Positions 23,393-31,950 are shown, counted from the first letter of the stretch. The stretch: 35,640 nt of DNA from Mycobacterium sp. shizuoka-1 (GCF_002723835.1 NZ_BEWG01000100.1:1-35640), one strand, 5' to 3'. A program made the numbers and translations. The notes: a model not told the origin generated them from the letters alone.

Positions 23393-24804
23393 GTGCTGCC
23401 TCTCCTGTGTGAACCGAACCACCGCCGCCGCCCTCTCGCCCCGATCAGCCGGGACACCCGGCGCAGCACCGCGCGGCGCAGCGGGCTGTAGGGATACCAC
23501 GTGAGCTCCCGGGCAGGTGTCAGCCGAGCGGCCACGATCGCCTGTGGCCGGCAGAATTTCAGGATCGCGTCGCTGCCGCCGCGCGTGCCCAGACCGGACT
23601 CTTTCCAGCCGCCCTGCGGCAAGGCCAGCGTGAAGAGGTTGGCGAAGACGTCGTTGATGTTGACGGCCCCTGCGTCGATCCGCCGCGCGATCCGCTCGGC
23701 ACGGTGCCGGTCACCGCTGAACACCACCGCGGACAGGCCGTAGCGGGAGTCGTTGGCCAGCCGCACCGCCTCGTCCTCGTCGGCGACCCGCACGACCGGG
23801 AGCAGCGGTCCGAACGTCTCGTCGGTCATGCAGAGCATGTCGTGGTCCACGTCGACGAGCACCGCGGGACCGTCGCCGTGCCCGCCCGCCACCGCGGTGG
23901 CGCCACGCGCCACCGCATCGTCTCGCTGCCGTCGGACCACCTCCCGCTGAGGCTCAGCAGTGAAGCGGCCCAAGTCGACTCCCGTTCGTAGCCGAGCCAG
24001 TTCGGCCGTCACCTGGCGGACGAATTCGTCGTGGACCGCCGATTCGACGTAGACCCGTTCGACCGACACACACATCTGGCCGTAGTTGGCCATCGCTCCC
24101 CACACCGCGGCGTTGGCGGCCCGCGTCACGTCCGCGTCGTCGAGCACGATCATGGCGTCCTTGCCGCCCAATTCCAGCGCGCACGGGATCAAGCGGTCGG
24201 CGGCCGCCCTGGCGACCGCCCGCCCCGTGCGCGCGGACCCGGTGAACTGCACGAAATCGACGGCCTCGATGATCGCCGCACCCGTGTGCCCGCCCCCGCA
24301 CACCACGTCGAGCACACGCGGAGCGCCGATCTCGGCCCAACCCGCGATGGCCGCCGACACCACCGTCGGCGTGAGCTCGGAGGGTTTGACCACGACCGCA
24401 CACCCGGCCAGCAGCGCAGGCACTGCGTCCAGGAGCGACAGGCCGAGCGGGAAGTTCCACGGGGTGATGACGCCGACGACCGGATACGGCCGCGCGACGA
24501 CCAACTGCCGCTTGGTGACGGCCAGCACCCCGTGCGGACGCGGACGGCGGTCGGCCAGGACCCGAGGCGCCCGCCTGCTGTGGTAGTTGATCGCCTCGAC
24601 AACGTAGGGAATTTCCAGGCCGGCCTCGGTGGCGGGCTTACCGGTCTCCTGCACCAGTAGCTGTTCGAGCCGACACTGGTTGTCCCACAGCCAATCCCGG
24701 TACCGCGACAACCAGCGGACCCGATCGGTGACGGGCAGGGCCGCCCACGCCGGCTGCCGGGCACGTAGCTGCGACACGACAGCACCGACCGAAGCATCGA
24801 TCAT
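23389..24804 (-). CDS. NAD(P)-dependent aldehyde dehydrogenase
   Basis: A 471-residue aldehyde dehydrogenase with the complete active site: Asn117 in TPWNFPL, Lys140 in VKPSELTP, Glu211 in LELGGKDA, and nucleophile Cys245 in YGQMCVSVER. It would oxidise an aldehyde to a carboxylic acid. The C-terminus has a basic extension (RRVSRLIGARGRRRW). It is similar to succinate-semialdehyde-type ALDHs, but specificity cannot be read. It is translationally coupled on both sides (ATGA with the acyl-CoA ligase upstream and with the SDR downstream). Context suggests that its acid product is the substrate of the acyl-CoA ligase. Confidence 0.93.
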   Translation of the reverse strand: MIDASVGAVVSQLRARQPAWAALPVTDRVRWLSRYRDWLWDNQCRLEQLLVQETGKPATEAGLEIPYVVEAINYHSRRAPRVLADRRPRPHGVLAVTKRQLVVARPYPVVGVITPWNFPLGLSLLDAVPALLAGCAVVVKPSELTPTVVSAAIAGWAEIGAPRVLDVVCGGGHTGAAIIEAVDFVQFTGSARTGRAVARAAADRLIPCALELGGKDAMIVLDDADVTRAANAAVWGAMANYGQMCVSVERVYVESAVHDEFVRQVTAELARLRTGVDLGRFTAEPQREVVRRQRDDAVARGATAVAGGHGDGPAVLVDVDHDMLCMTDETFGPLLPVVRVADEDEAVRLANDSRYGLSAVVFSGDRHRAERIARRIDAGAVNINDVFANLFTLALPQGGWKESGLGTRGGSDAILKFCRPQAIVAARLTPARELTWYPYSPLRRAVLRRVSRLIGARGRRRWFGSHRRGST

Positions 24805-26408
24805 TCGGCAGTCCCGAGGACCAGGTTCTTCTTGAGCACCTTGCCGGTCTCGTTGCGCGGCAACGCCGCCAGAAAGACGACATCACGCGGAACTTTGTGA
24901 CGGGCCAGCCGTGCCCGCACATGCGCCTTGACACCGTCAGCGTCGATGGCGGCGCCGGCCCTGAGCACGACGTACGCACCCAAGCGTTGTCCGAACTCGT
25001 GGTCGTCCACACCCACGACCGCGGCTTCGACGATGTCCGGGTGCTCGCTGAGCAGGTTCTCCACCTCGACCGGATACACGTTCTCCCCACCGGAGACGAT
25101 CATGTCGTCATCGCGACCGTCGACGTACCACAACCCCCGTTCGTCGAAGTGCCCGGTGTCGCCCGAGCACATCATGCCGTCGATCACCCGCTTGGTGCCG
25201 CCGTCGGTGTAGCCCGAAAAGCTCAGTCCGCTGGACACATACAGGGTGCCCGTCTGTCCGGGCCTGGTGATCGGGTGATCGTCGGCATCGTAGGCGGCGA
25301 TCCGGCAACCGACCGGCGGGCGCCCGACGGTGCCCGGTGCGACCCGCAGTTCAGCCGGTGTCGCGACCGCGGCGGTGGCGACTTCGGTGGAGCCGTACAG
25401 GTTGTAGAGCACGTCACCGAAGGTGTCCAGGGTGCGGCGGCACAACTGCGGCGCCAGTGTGGATCCGGCTGCGAAGATGACCGCGAGCGAGGAGGTGTCG
25501 TAGCGACCGATGATCTCGGGGCCCAGATCGAGAATCCTGCTGAGCATCGTGGGGACAACGATCAGGGTGCTCGCACGGTGCCGCTCGATCGCGGCGAGCG
25601 CGGCCACCGGGTCGAACCGCCGCGTCAGCGCGACGCGGTTGCCGAGAGCCAGCCCGACGCTGGCCGTGGCCAGTCCGGTGGCGTGAAACAGCGGCGCGGC
25701 AACGACGTAGCACCCACCGCCCGGCCAGGGCACGCGATCCAGAAGCTGGGCGGACTGCAGCGGACTCACGTTGTCGCGGGGGGCGCCCTTGGGACTTCCG
25801 GTGGTACCGCTGGTGAGCAATACCAGCCCCCCGGGCCGCTCCGGAGGCGGCAGTCGATCGGCGGACTGCGCGGCGGCGAGGTCGTCGAGCACCGGCAGCG
25901 TAGTCAGCCTTTCCGACCAGTTCAGCAGCACCTCGACGCCGGCAGGCAGGTCGGTGAGGGCATCGGTGAACTCGTCATCGGCGAGCACCAATCCGATCCG
26001 CTCGCGGGCGCACACGTCGCGCAACTGCGGCCCGGCGAACCCGGTGTTCAGCAGAACCGTTCGCACACCGGCCTTTCCGGCGGCCGCTAGGGCGATCAAC
26101 AAGCCACGGTGGCCGCGGTTGAGCAGGCCCACCGCGCTTTCGTCGCCGAGTTGCCGATCCAGCAGCACCCGCGCCGCGGCGTTGGACAGCTGGTCGAGGT
26201 CCCGAAAGCTCAGTGTCCCCGTGTCGTCGGTGAGCGCCGGTGAGTCCGCGTATCGCGCTGCGGTGTAGGTGATCAGCCCACCGAACGACCCGTAACGGCG
26301 TAATGCTCGGGAAGCCGTGGCCATGCCGAACGGATCGACGAGATTGATCATGCCGCGGCGTTGTAACACCATCACGGCTCGCATCAGGTTCAGCAGGTGT
26401 GTGGTCAC
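24801..26408 (-). CDS. Acyl-CoA ligase (FadD-type, AMP-forming)
   Basis: This 535-residue ANL-superfamily enzyme activates a carboxylic acid with ATP and CoA. It shows the P-loop TSGTTGSPKGAPR (residues 199-211), YGSTEVA, SGDTGHFDERGLWYVDGRDDDMI (A8 hinge region, Asp and Arg contacts to ATP and ribose) and PRNETGKVLKK with catalytic Lys523. The N-terminal hydrophobic segment (NLMRAVMVLQRRGMINLV) suggests membrane contact or a lipid-like substrate. The GTG at 26408 overlaps the hydrolase stop (GTGA) and replaces a much longer open frame that runs back over the hydrolase gene. Substrate not identifiable; a medium or long, hydrophobic or cyclic acid is likely from the operon content. Confidence 0.92.
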   Translation of the reverse strand: MTTHLLNLMRAVMVLQRRGMINLVDPFGMATASRALRRYGSFGGLITYTAARYADSPALTDDTGTLSFRDLDQLSNAAARVLLDRQLGDESAVGLLNRGHRGLLIALAAAGKAGVRTVLLNTGFAGPQLRDVCARERIGLVLADDEFTDALTDLPAGVEVLLNWSERLTTLPVLDDLAAAQSADRLPPPERPGGLVLLTSGTTGSPKGAPRDNVSPLQSAQLLDRVPWPGGGCYVVAAPLFHATGLATASVGLALGNRVALTRRFDPVAALAAIERHRASTLIVVPTMLSRILDLGPEIIGRYDTSSLAVIFAAGSTLAPQLCRRTLDTFGDVLYNLYGSTEVATAAVATPAELRVAPGTVGRPPVGCRIAAYDADDHPITRPGQTGTLYVSSGLSFSGYTDGGTKRVIDGMMCSGDTGHFDERGLWYVDGRDDDMIVSGGENVYPVEVENLLSEHPDIVEAAVVGVDDHEFGQRLGAYVVLRAGAAIDADGVKAHVRARLARHKVPRDVVFLAALPRNETGKVLKKNLVLGTAE

Positions 26409-27229
26409 GCCAGCCTCAGGATCAGTCGGACGACTTCGGCGGGATTGTCCAGTTGCGGGCAATGGCCGGAGTCTGGGAGAACCACCAGGGTGCTCCCCGG
26501 AATCTGCTGGTGCAGGGTCCGGCTGGCCTGGACGGGAATGATGCGATCGCCCGCCCCGTGCACGATCACCGTCGGACAGTCGACGCGCAGACCGCGGTGT
26601 CCGTCCGCCGTCTCGTACGCGTACTGAAAGGCATAGCGCCCCAGCGTCGCCAACGCGGCGGGTCCCGTGACGGTGCGTCGCCAGCGGGCCACGACCGCGG
26701 GATCGGCGGCGACACCGCGACCGTAGAGGACATGACGGACGGCCTTGCCGGTCGCCCAGCGGAGTACGCCCGTCGGGATCGGCAGCATCGCCGCGGTGTG
26801 CCACAGCTGCGCAGGCAATGGGCGGCCACGGGCCAGCCGAGCGGCCAGATGACGGGCGTTCAACGGGTCGTTCAGCGCCAGAACCGCTTTCACCCCGTCA
26901 GGATTGCGCGCCGCCGCCCGCATCGCGGTCGCGGCGCCCAGCGAGTTGCCGACAAGTACCACCGGGCCGCGGTCGGCGACGAGTTCGTCGACGAAGGCGT
27001 CGAACTGCGGGAGCAGAGGACCCGGACGGCGACGCTCGGCCCAGCCGAACCCGGGCAGGTCGACGGCGACGGCATGCCGACCGGCCGTTTCCAGCCGGTC
27101 GAGCACCGCCCGCCAGGTGTCGGCAGAGTCGGCGTAGCCGTGCAGCAGCACGACCGGCACGCCATCTCCGCTCACCGAAAGGACCCGGGTGCGCACGCCG
27201 GCGTAGCAACCCGTGCCGGTGCCGATCAT
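26405..27229 (-). CDS. Alpha/beta-hydrolase
   Basis: A 274-residue hydrolase with the oxyanion motif LLHGYADS (29-36), nucleophile elbow GNSLG (Ser96), and acid and base Asp228 (HGAGDRIIP) and His256 (DSGHCPQ). A cap domain lies at about residues 120-200. The triad is complete. It could open an ester or lactone, or act like a C-C hydrolase of the meta-cleavage-product type; the motif set does not decide. It is coupled by four-base overlaps to the acyl-CoA dehydrogenase upstream and the acyl-CoA ligase downstream. Confidence 0.88.
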   Translation of the reverse strand: MIGTGTGCYAGVRTRVLSVSGDGVPVVLLHGYADSADTWRAVLDRLETAGRHAVAVDLPGFGWAERRRPGPLLPQFDAFVDELVADRGPVVLVGNSLGAATAMRAAARNPDGVKAVLALNDPLNARHLAARLARGRPLPAQLWHTAAMLPIPTGVLRWATGKAVRHVLYGRGVAADPAVVARWRRTVTGPAALATLGRYAFQYAYETADGHRGLRVDCPTVIVHGAGDRIIPVQASRTLHQQIPGSTLVVLPDSGHCPQLDNPAEVVRLILRLA

Positions 27230-28488
27230 GCCGAGAGCAGTCCCTTGGCGATGTGGGTGACCTGGACCTCGTTGCTGCCGGCATAGATCATCAACGACTT
27301 GGCATCTCGGGCCAACCGTTCCACGTGGTACTCGGCCATGTACCCATTACCGCCGAAGAGTTGCACGGCCTCCATCGCCACCTCCGTGGCAGCTTGCGAG
27401 GAGTAGAGCTTGATCGCCGACGCCTCCGCCAGCGACGGCAGCCGGCCCTGGCCCACCGCCTCCAGCGTCTGGAACACCATGTTCTGCACGTTGATCCGCG
27501 CAACTTCCATCTGGGCCAGCTTGAGCTGGATCAACTGGAACTGCCCGATGTTCTTGCCCCACAGTGTGCGGGTCTTGGCATAGTCGACGCACAGGCGGTG
27601 GCACTCGTTGATGATGCCCAGCGACATCAACGCGATCCCGATCCGCTCGCCGGCGAAGTTGGCTCTGGCGCTGTCACGTCCGTCACCCGCCCCGTGCTGC
27701 TCGGTTTCGCCGAGTAGCCGGTCCGGGCCGAGTCGGACGTTGTCGAAGAACAACTCCCCGGTGGGCGAGGACATCATGCCCATCTTCTTGAACGGCCGCC
27801 CCTGGGTGAGCCCGGGCATGCCCGCCTCGAGCACGAAGGTGAGAACCGGCCGGTTGCGCTTGTCCACTCCCGAGTCGGGGCCTTCGTCCAGTTTCGCGTA
27901 CACCACGATGACGTCGGCGTCCGGTCCGTTGGTGATGAAGGTCTTCTGCCCGTTGAGAATATAGTCCGAGCCGTCTCGGCGGACATAGGTCTTCATCCCG
28001 CCGAACGCGTCCGAACCGGCGTCCGGTTCGGTGATCGCCCACGCCGCGATCTTCTCCAGGGTCATCAGGTCCGGCAGCCAGCGCTCCTTCTGCGCCAACG
28101 TGCCCCGCGTCGCGATGGTCGAGGCGCCCAGCCCCAGGCTGACCCCGATCGTCGACAGCAGACCGATACTCACCGCGGCGAGTTCGGTGACCAGAACGGC
28201 AGCCATCGACGCCTGGGCGCCGAGGTCACCGAGACCGCCACCACCGCTTCGAGGACTGCTCTGCGACGCCTCGCCGTCTTCGGACTTGGCACGTTCCCGG
28301 TCCAGCATCGTCTTCACCGCCTCGGCGGCCATCACGTCGAGTCCGAACTCGCTGAACAGCTTTCGCGCGATCGGGTAGGGCGACCGGCTCCCGCTCTCGA
28401 GCTCGTCGAGTTGGGGCCGGATCTCCTTGGCGATGAACTCGCGCACCGTGTCGCGCATGATGATGTCGGTGTCCGACCATTCGATCAT
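27226..28488 (-). CDS. Acyl-CoA dehydrogenase (FadE-type)
   Basis: A 420-residue FAD enzyme that would introduce the alpha-beta double bond into an acyl-CoA. ACAD signatures include AITEPDAGSD (151-160), NGQKTFITNG (179-188), RTLWGKNIGQFQ (307-318) and QLFGGNGYMAEY (376-387). The Glu of MCAD in YEGT is replaced by Ala403 in IYAGSNEV; the likely base is Glu281 in NFAGERIG, as in isovaleryl-CoA dehydrogenase. A Ser/Gly-rich stretch of about 30 residues (67-95) interrupts the N-terminal helical domain. The ATG at 28488 begins two bases after the MFE-2-like SDR stop. Substrate unknown; it looks like a single-subunit homotetrameric type rather than the alpha2-beta2 steroid type. Confidence 0.92.
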   Translation of the reverse strand: MIEWSDTDIIMRDTVREFIAKEIRPQLDELESGSRSPYPIARKLFSEFGLDVMAAEAVKTMLDRERAKSEDGEASQSSPRSGGGGLGDLGAQASMAAVLVTELAAVSIGLLSTIGVSLGLGASTIATRGTLAQKERWLPDLMTLEKIAAWAITEPDAGSDAFGGMKTYVRRDGSDYILNGQKTFITNGPDADVIVVYAKLDEGPDSGVDKRNRPVLTFVLEAGMPGLTQGRPFKKMGMMSSPTGELFFDNVRLGPDRLLGETEQHGAGDGRDSARANFAGERIGIALMSLGIINECHRLCVDYAKTRTLWGKNIGQFQLIQLKLAQMEVARINVQNMVFQTLEAVGQGRLPSLAEASAIKLYSSQAATEVAMEAVQLFGGNGYMAEYHVERLARDAKSLMIYAGSNEVQVTHIAKGLLSA

Positions 28489-28490
28489 GA

Positions 28491-29363
28491 TCAGGCCCCC
28501 GGCAGGCGTGCGGCGATGTCGTCGATCTCCCACACCTTGTCGGTCTCGATGGTCTCGACGTCGTGCCAGCCCTTCAGCTGCGAGATGGCACCGCCCTGCA
28601 CCGCGTACACCTGTCCGGTGACCGCACACTTCTCGCTGGCCAGGTAGGCCACCAGCGGGGAGATGTTGGCGGGCGAAAACAGGTCGAGCTCGCCGTCTTC
28701 CGGTTCGGCCATCAGTGCGCCCATGCCGGGCGTCGCCAGCGTCAGCCGGGTACGGGCGATCGGGGCGATGGCGTTCACCCGTACGCCGTAGCGCTCCAAC
28801 TCCTCGGCGGCGATCAGGGTCAGCGCCGCGATACCTGCCTTTGCCGCACCGTAGTTCGCCTGGCCCGCGTTGGGGATGGTCAGCCCGGAGCCCGACGCGG
28901 TGTTGATCACCGCGGCAACCGGCTGATCACCGGCCTTGGACTGCGTCTTCCAGTACTCCGATGCGTGGTGCAGCATCGCGAAGTGACCCTTGAGATGCAC
29001 GGTGACGACTGCGTCCCACTGGGTTTCGTCCATCCCCGCGATGAAGGCGTCACGCAGAATGCCTGCGTTGTTGACCAGGATGTCGAGGCGGCCGAATTCG
29101 TCGATTGCCTGCTGCACAAGACTCTTGGCTCCGGCCCAGCTGGAGATGTTGTCATTGTTGGCCACCGCTCGCCCGCCTGCGGCGGTGATCTCGGCCACCA
29201 CCTCGTGCGCGGGTCCGTCGTCGCTGCCGTCACCGGTGTTGCTGCCGCCCAGGTCGTTGACGACGACCGTCGCGCCCTCCTTGGCGAACAGCAGAGCGTG
29301 TTCACGCCCGATCCCGCGACCCGCGCCGGTGATGACGGCGACCCGTCCTTCCAGAATGCCCAT
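28491..29363 (-). CDS. MFE-2/HSD4-like (3R)-hydroxyacyl-CoA dehydrogenase (SDR)
   Basis: A 290-residue SDR with TGAGRGIGREHALLFAKEGA (12-31), NDLGG (36-40), NNAG (98-101) and Ser157, Tyr171, Lys175. The wording GREHALLFAKEGA-VVVNDLGG and the following Gly/Asp-rich turn are typical of the dehydrogenase part of peroxisomal multifunctional enzyme 2 and mycobacterial Hsd4A, which oxidise (3R)-hydroxyacyl-CoA to 3-oxoacyl-CoA. The MaoC-type hydratase encoded just upstream supplies the other MFE-2 activity, so together they form a split MFE-2. ATG at 29363. The direct alternative is another NAD-dependent alcohol dehydrogenase. Confidence 0.87.
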   Translation of the reverse strand: MGILEGRVAVITGAGRGIGREHALLFAKEGATVVVNDLGGSNTGDGSDDGPAHEVVAEITAAGGRAVANNDNISSWAGAKSLVQQAIDEFGRLDILVNNAGILRDAFIAGMDETQWDAVVTVHLKGHFAMLHHASEYWKTQSKAGDQPVAAVINTASGSGLTIPNAGQANYGAAKAGIAALTLIAAEELERYGVRVNAIAPIARTRLTLATPGMGALMAEPEDGELDLFSPANISPLVAYLASEKCAVTGQVYAVQGGAISQLKGWHDVETIETDKVWEIDDIAARLPGA

Positions 29364-29378
29364 GATTGTGTCCTTCGT

Positions 29379-30239
29379 TCAGCCGGCGATTACGGCGAGC
29401 CCGTCGGTGATGACGAAGTCGTCGCCACGAGCGGTCTCGAATGCGTATGTGGTGAGGCCACCACCTGAGTCTTTGCGCCAGATCCGGGTTTCCAGGTCAT
29501 CGCCGGGGAGCACCATTTTGGAGAACCGCACCGCAAACCTCTTGAGGCGGCTGACGTCGGAGTCGGCCACCTCGGTGAGTACGGCCCAGGACGTGAATGC
29601 CATGGTGCACAGGCCGTGGGCGATGATCCCCGGCAGCCCGGCATCCTTGGCGACCTCCTCGTCGAGGTGGATCGGCATGGGATCACCGGAGGCCGGTGCA
29701 TAACGGAAGGTCTGGTCGGCATCGATGTGCTGGGCCACCTTGGCCAGCGGCGCCTGCTCGCGCAGGCTGTCCTCGAACTTGTGCGAGGGGGTGAGTTCAC
29801 CGAGCTTCTTTCCGGCGTCGAAGCCCCGGACGAAACACGTCACGTACTGCTCGTTGACCAGTTCTCCTGCCTCGGTGCGACATTCGAGCAGGATCGCCGC
29901 CCTGGTGCCGTTCTCCAGTCCCTCGTAGCCGATCATCTTTCCGCGCGACACGAGCTTGTCGCCCGGCCGGATGGGCCGGTGGAAGAAGAAGTCCTGTTCA
30001 CCGTGGACCACCCGGGGCACCAACTCCACCGGGAGCACGTCCACCGTGGGCATCATCATGGCCTCGAAGACCGGGACGATCGCAAAGACCGGAGGCGCGA
30101 CGTCGCCGGCGCGGTGTGCCGGGATCGGATCGTTGGTCGCCTCCGCGTACTGGGCGATCCGCTCGCGCGTCACCTCGAAGTGGTCGTCGTCGGTCCAGCG
30201 ATCCAGCCCGCTGTCGTCGAATTCCAGCGTGTCGGTCAT
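29379..30239 (-). CDS. Double-hotdog MaoC-type enoyl-CoA hydratase
   Basis: A 286-residue protein made of an N-terminal degenerate hotdog (about 20-145) and a C-terminal catalytic hotdog (about 160-280). The R-specific hydratase 2 motif reads YAPASGDPMPIH with the catalytic pair Asp186 and His191; the usual Asn of DPNPIH is Met188 here. It should hydrate trans-2-enoyl-CoA to (3R)-hydroxyacyl-CoA, matching the MFE-2-like SDR 15 bases downstream. Similar layout to mycobacterial Rv3389c-type hydratases. The ATG shares one base with the stop of the preceding SRPBCC gene (TGATG). Confidence 0.9.
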   Translation of the reverse strand: MTDTLEFDDSGLDRWTDDDHFEVTRERIAQYAEATNDPIPAHRAGDVAPPVFAIVPVFEAMMMPTVDVLPVELVPRVVHGEQDFFFHRPIRPGDKLVSRGKMIGYEGLENGTRAAILLECRTEAGELVNEQYVTCFVRGFDAGKKLGELTPSHKFEDSLREQAPLAKVAQHIDADQTFRYAPASGDPMPIHLDEEVAKDAGLPGIIAHGLCTMAFTSWAVLTEVADSDVSRLKRFAVRFSKMVLPGDDLETRIWRKDSGGGLTTYAFETARGDDFVITDGLAVIAG

Positions 30240-30679
30240 CAGACGGCTGCCGATGCCAACTCATCGAGTTTGGCCAGCGTCTTGTCCAGCTGCTTGGCGC
30301 CATCCTTTTCGACGGCCTTGGCCAGTGCGCCCTTGACCAGAGCGCCCTCGAAGTCGCCCGCGACGGTGAAACGAGATCCGGTGCCCACCGGCTCGATGGT
30401 GAAGGTGAAATCAGCCTTCACGCCGGCCATCCCGATGCCACCGAGGGCGAGGCTCGTCGGTGCGTCGACGGACTTCACGGTCCATTCGATCTTGTTGGCC
30501 ATGTTGAGCATGACGATCTTGGCAATCAGCCTGGTGCCTGCGGTCAGCGTGGCCGGCGGCTCCTCGAGCCACTTGTCGTGCACGGTGAACCACTGGCCCC
30601 AGGTGTTCGGGTCGGAAATGATGGCCCACAAGGCTTCCGGGCCGGCGGCGAGGTCGCGGGTCGCTTCGATGTGTCCCAT
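30239..30679 (-). CDS. SRPBCC-fold protein (polyketide cyclase/START-like)
   Basis: A 146-residue protein with the SRPBCC/CoxG-like pattern: N-terminal strand HIEATRDLAA, helix with LWAIISDPNTWGQW (about 17-30), curved sheet segments, and a long C-terminal amphipathic helix (VKGALAKAVEKDGAKQLDKTL). The fold forms a deep hydrophobic cavity that binds lipids or aromatic ligands. No catalytic residues stand out, so it may carry or present the pathway intermediate, or be a cyclase or hydrolase. It sits between the thiolase and the hydratase in the catabolic operon; ATG 30679 is 30 bases after the thiolase stop. Confidence 0.83.
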   Translation of the reverse strand: MGHIEATRDLAAGPEALWAIISDPNTWGQWFTVHDKWLEEPPATLTAGTRLIAKIVMLNMANKIEWTVKSVDAPTSLALGGIGMAGVKADFTFTIEPVGTGSRFTVAGDFEGALVKGALAKAVEKDGAKQLDKTLAKLDELASAAV

Positions 30680-30709
30680 GGTGGTGTGTTTTCCCTTCGT
30701 CTGTTGGAT

Positions 30710-31900
30710 TCAGCGCTGCGCACGCTGGTAGGCGGTCACGACAGCTGCGCCGCCAAGGCCGATGTTGTGTTGCAGGGCGGCGGTCACACCGGACACCTGC
30801 CGTTTGTCGGCAGTGCCGCGCAACTGCCAGGTGAGTTCCGCGCACTGCGCCAGTCCGGTGGCACCGAGCGGATGGCCTTTGGAGATCAGGCCGCCGGACG
30901 GGTTGACCACCCACCGCCCGCCATAGGTGGTGTCCCCGGCGTCGACGAGCTTGTGGGCTTCGCCTTCGCCACACAGCCCGAGAGCTTCGTAAAGCAACAG
31001 TTCGTTCGCGCTGAAGCAGTCGTGCAGTTCGATCACCTGGAAGTCGTCGGGGCCCAGACCACTCTGGTCGTACACCCGCCGTGCCGCTTCGACATTCATG
31101 TGATGGCCGATCAGCGCCTTGCAGGTCCCGTCGAAGCTGTTGGTGAAATCGGTCGTCATGGCCTGTCCGACGATCTCGACGGCCTGATCGGCCAGCCCAT
31201 GTCGCTCGACGAACGCTTCGGAGGCCAGAATCGCCGCACCAGAACCGTCGGAGGTCGGCGAACACTGCAACTTGGTGAGCGGGTCGTAAATCATCGGCGC
31301 CGCGAGGATGTCCTCGAGGCTGTATTCCTCTTGGAACTGTGCGTACGGGTTGTTGACCGAGTGGCGGTGGTTCTTGTAGCCGATCTTGGCGAAATGCTCT
31401 GCGGTGGAACCATGTTCCTTCATGTGCTCGCGGCCGGCGGCGCCGAACATCCATGGCGCGGGCGGAAAGAGCACTTCGGAGATCTCGGCCAGCGCGAGGA
31501 AGTGGTTTTCCATCGGCTGGGCTCGGTCGTTGAACGTCGAACCCAGCGACCCGGGCTGCATCTTCTCGAAGCCGAGGGCCAGCGTGCAGTCGGCGAGACC
31601 GCCGCGAATCGCCTGCGCGGCAAGGTATAACGCCGTTGATCCGGTGGAGCAGTTGTTGTTGACGTTGACCACCGGAATACCGGTCATGCCGAGCTCGTAG
31701 AGCGCGCGCTGTCCGGAGGTCGACTCGCCATAGACGTAGCCGACGTAAGCCTGCTCCAGTTGCCGGTAGTCGATTCCGGCGTCCTCGAGCGCCTTGGTGC
31801 CGGATTCCTGCGCCATGTCGGGATAGTCCCAGCCCTCGCGCCGGCCCGGCTTCTCGAACTTTGTCATGCCCACGCCGATCACGAACACTCTGTTCGCCAT
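30710..31900 (-). CDS. Thiolase / lipid-transfer protein (SCP-x thiolase-like)
   Basis: A 396-residue thiolase-fold protein. The nucleophile is Cys84 in NNNCSTGS; the second half has ELHDCFSANE and a GLISKGHPLGATG motif with the catalytic His. The usual second thiolase Cys motif (CxGGGQ near the C-terminus) is replaced by LQHNIGLGGA, as in SCP-x-type thiolases and mycobacterial Ltp proteins. Expected role: thiolytic or retro-aldol cleavage of a 3-oxoacyl-CoA or branched acyl-CoA. ATG at 31900 has a strong Shine-Dalgarno (GGAGAGGAG), so the longer open frame upstream is not used. It is the first gene of the catabolic operon, preceded by a good promoter with a dyad. Confidence 0.9.
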   Translation of the reverse strand: MANRVFVIGVGMTKFEKPGRREGWDYPDMAQESGTKALEDAGIDYRQLEQAYVGYVYGESTSGQRALYELGMTGIPVVNVNNNCSTGSTALYLAAQAIRGGLADCTLALGFEKMQPGSLGSTFNDRAQPMENHFLALAEISEVLFPPAPWMFGAAGREHMKEHGSTAEHFAKIGYKNHRHSVNNPYAQFQEEYSLEDILAAPMIYDPLTKLQCSPTSDGSGAAILASEAFVERHGLADQAVEIVGQAMTTDFTNSFDGTCKALIGHHMNVEAARRVYDQSGLGPDDFQVIELHDCFSANELLLYEALGLCGEGEAHKLVDAGDTTYGGRWVVNPSGGLISKGHPLGATGLAQCAELTWQLRGTADKRQVSGVTAALQHNIGLGGAAVVTAYQRAQR

Positions 31901-31950
31901 CACTTCTCCTCTCCGGCATCGGCGTCGACGAGTGCGACCCGATGAGAAGA

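Noticed and set aside
24801..26804. A 667-residue version of the acyl-CoA ligase
   Set aside because: The extra 132 residues are out-of-frame translation of the hydrolase gene; the GTG at 26408 fits the family and the GTGA coupling pattern.
30116..31630. Open frame on the plus strand opposite the thiolase, SRPBCC and hydratase genes
   Set aside because: It spans three well-supported minus-strand genes and has no domain; it is a shadow of high GC.
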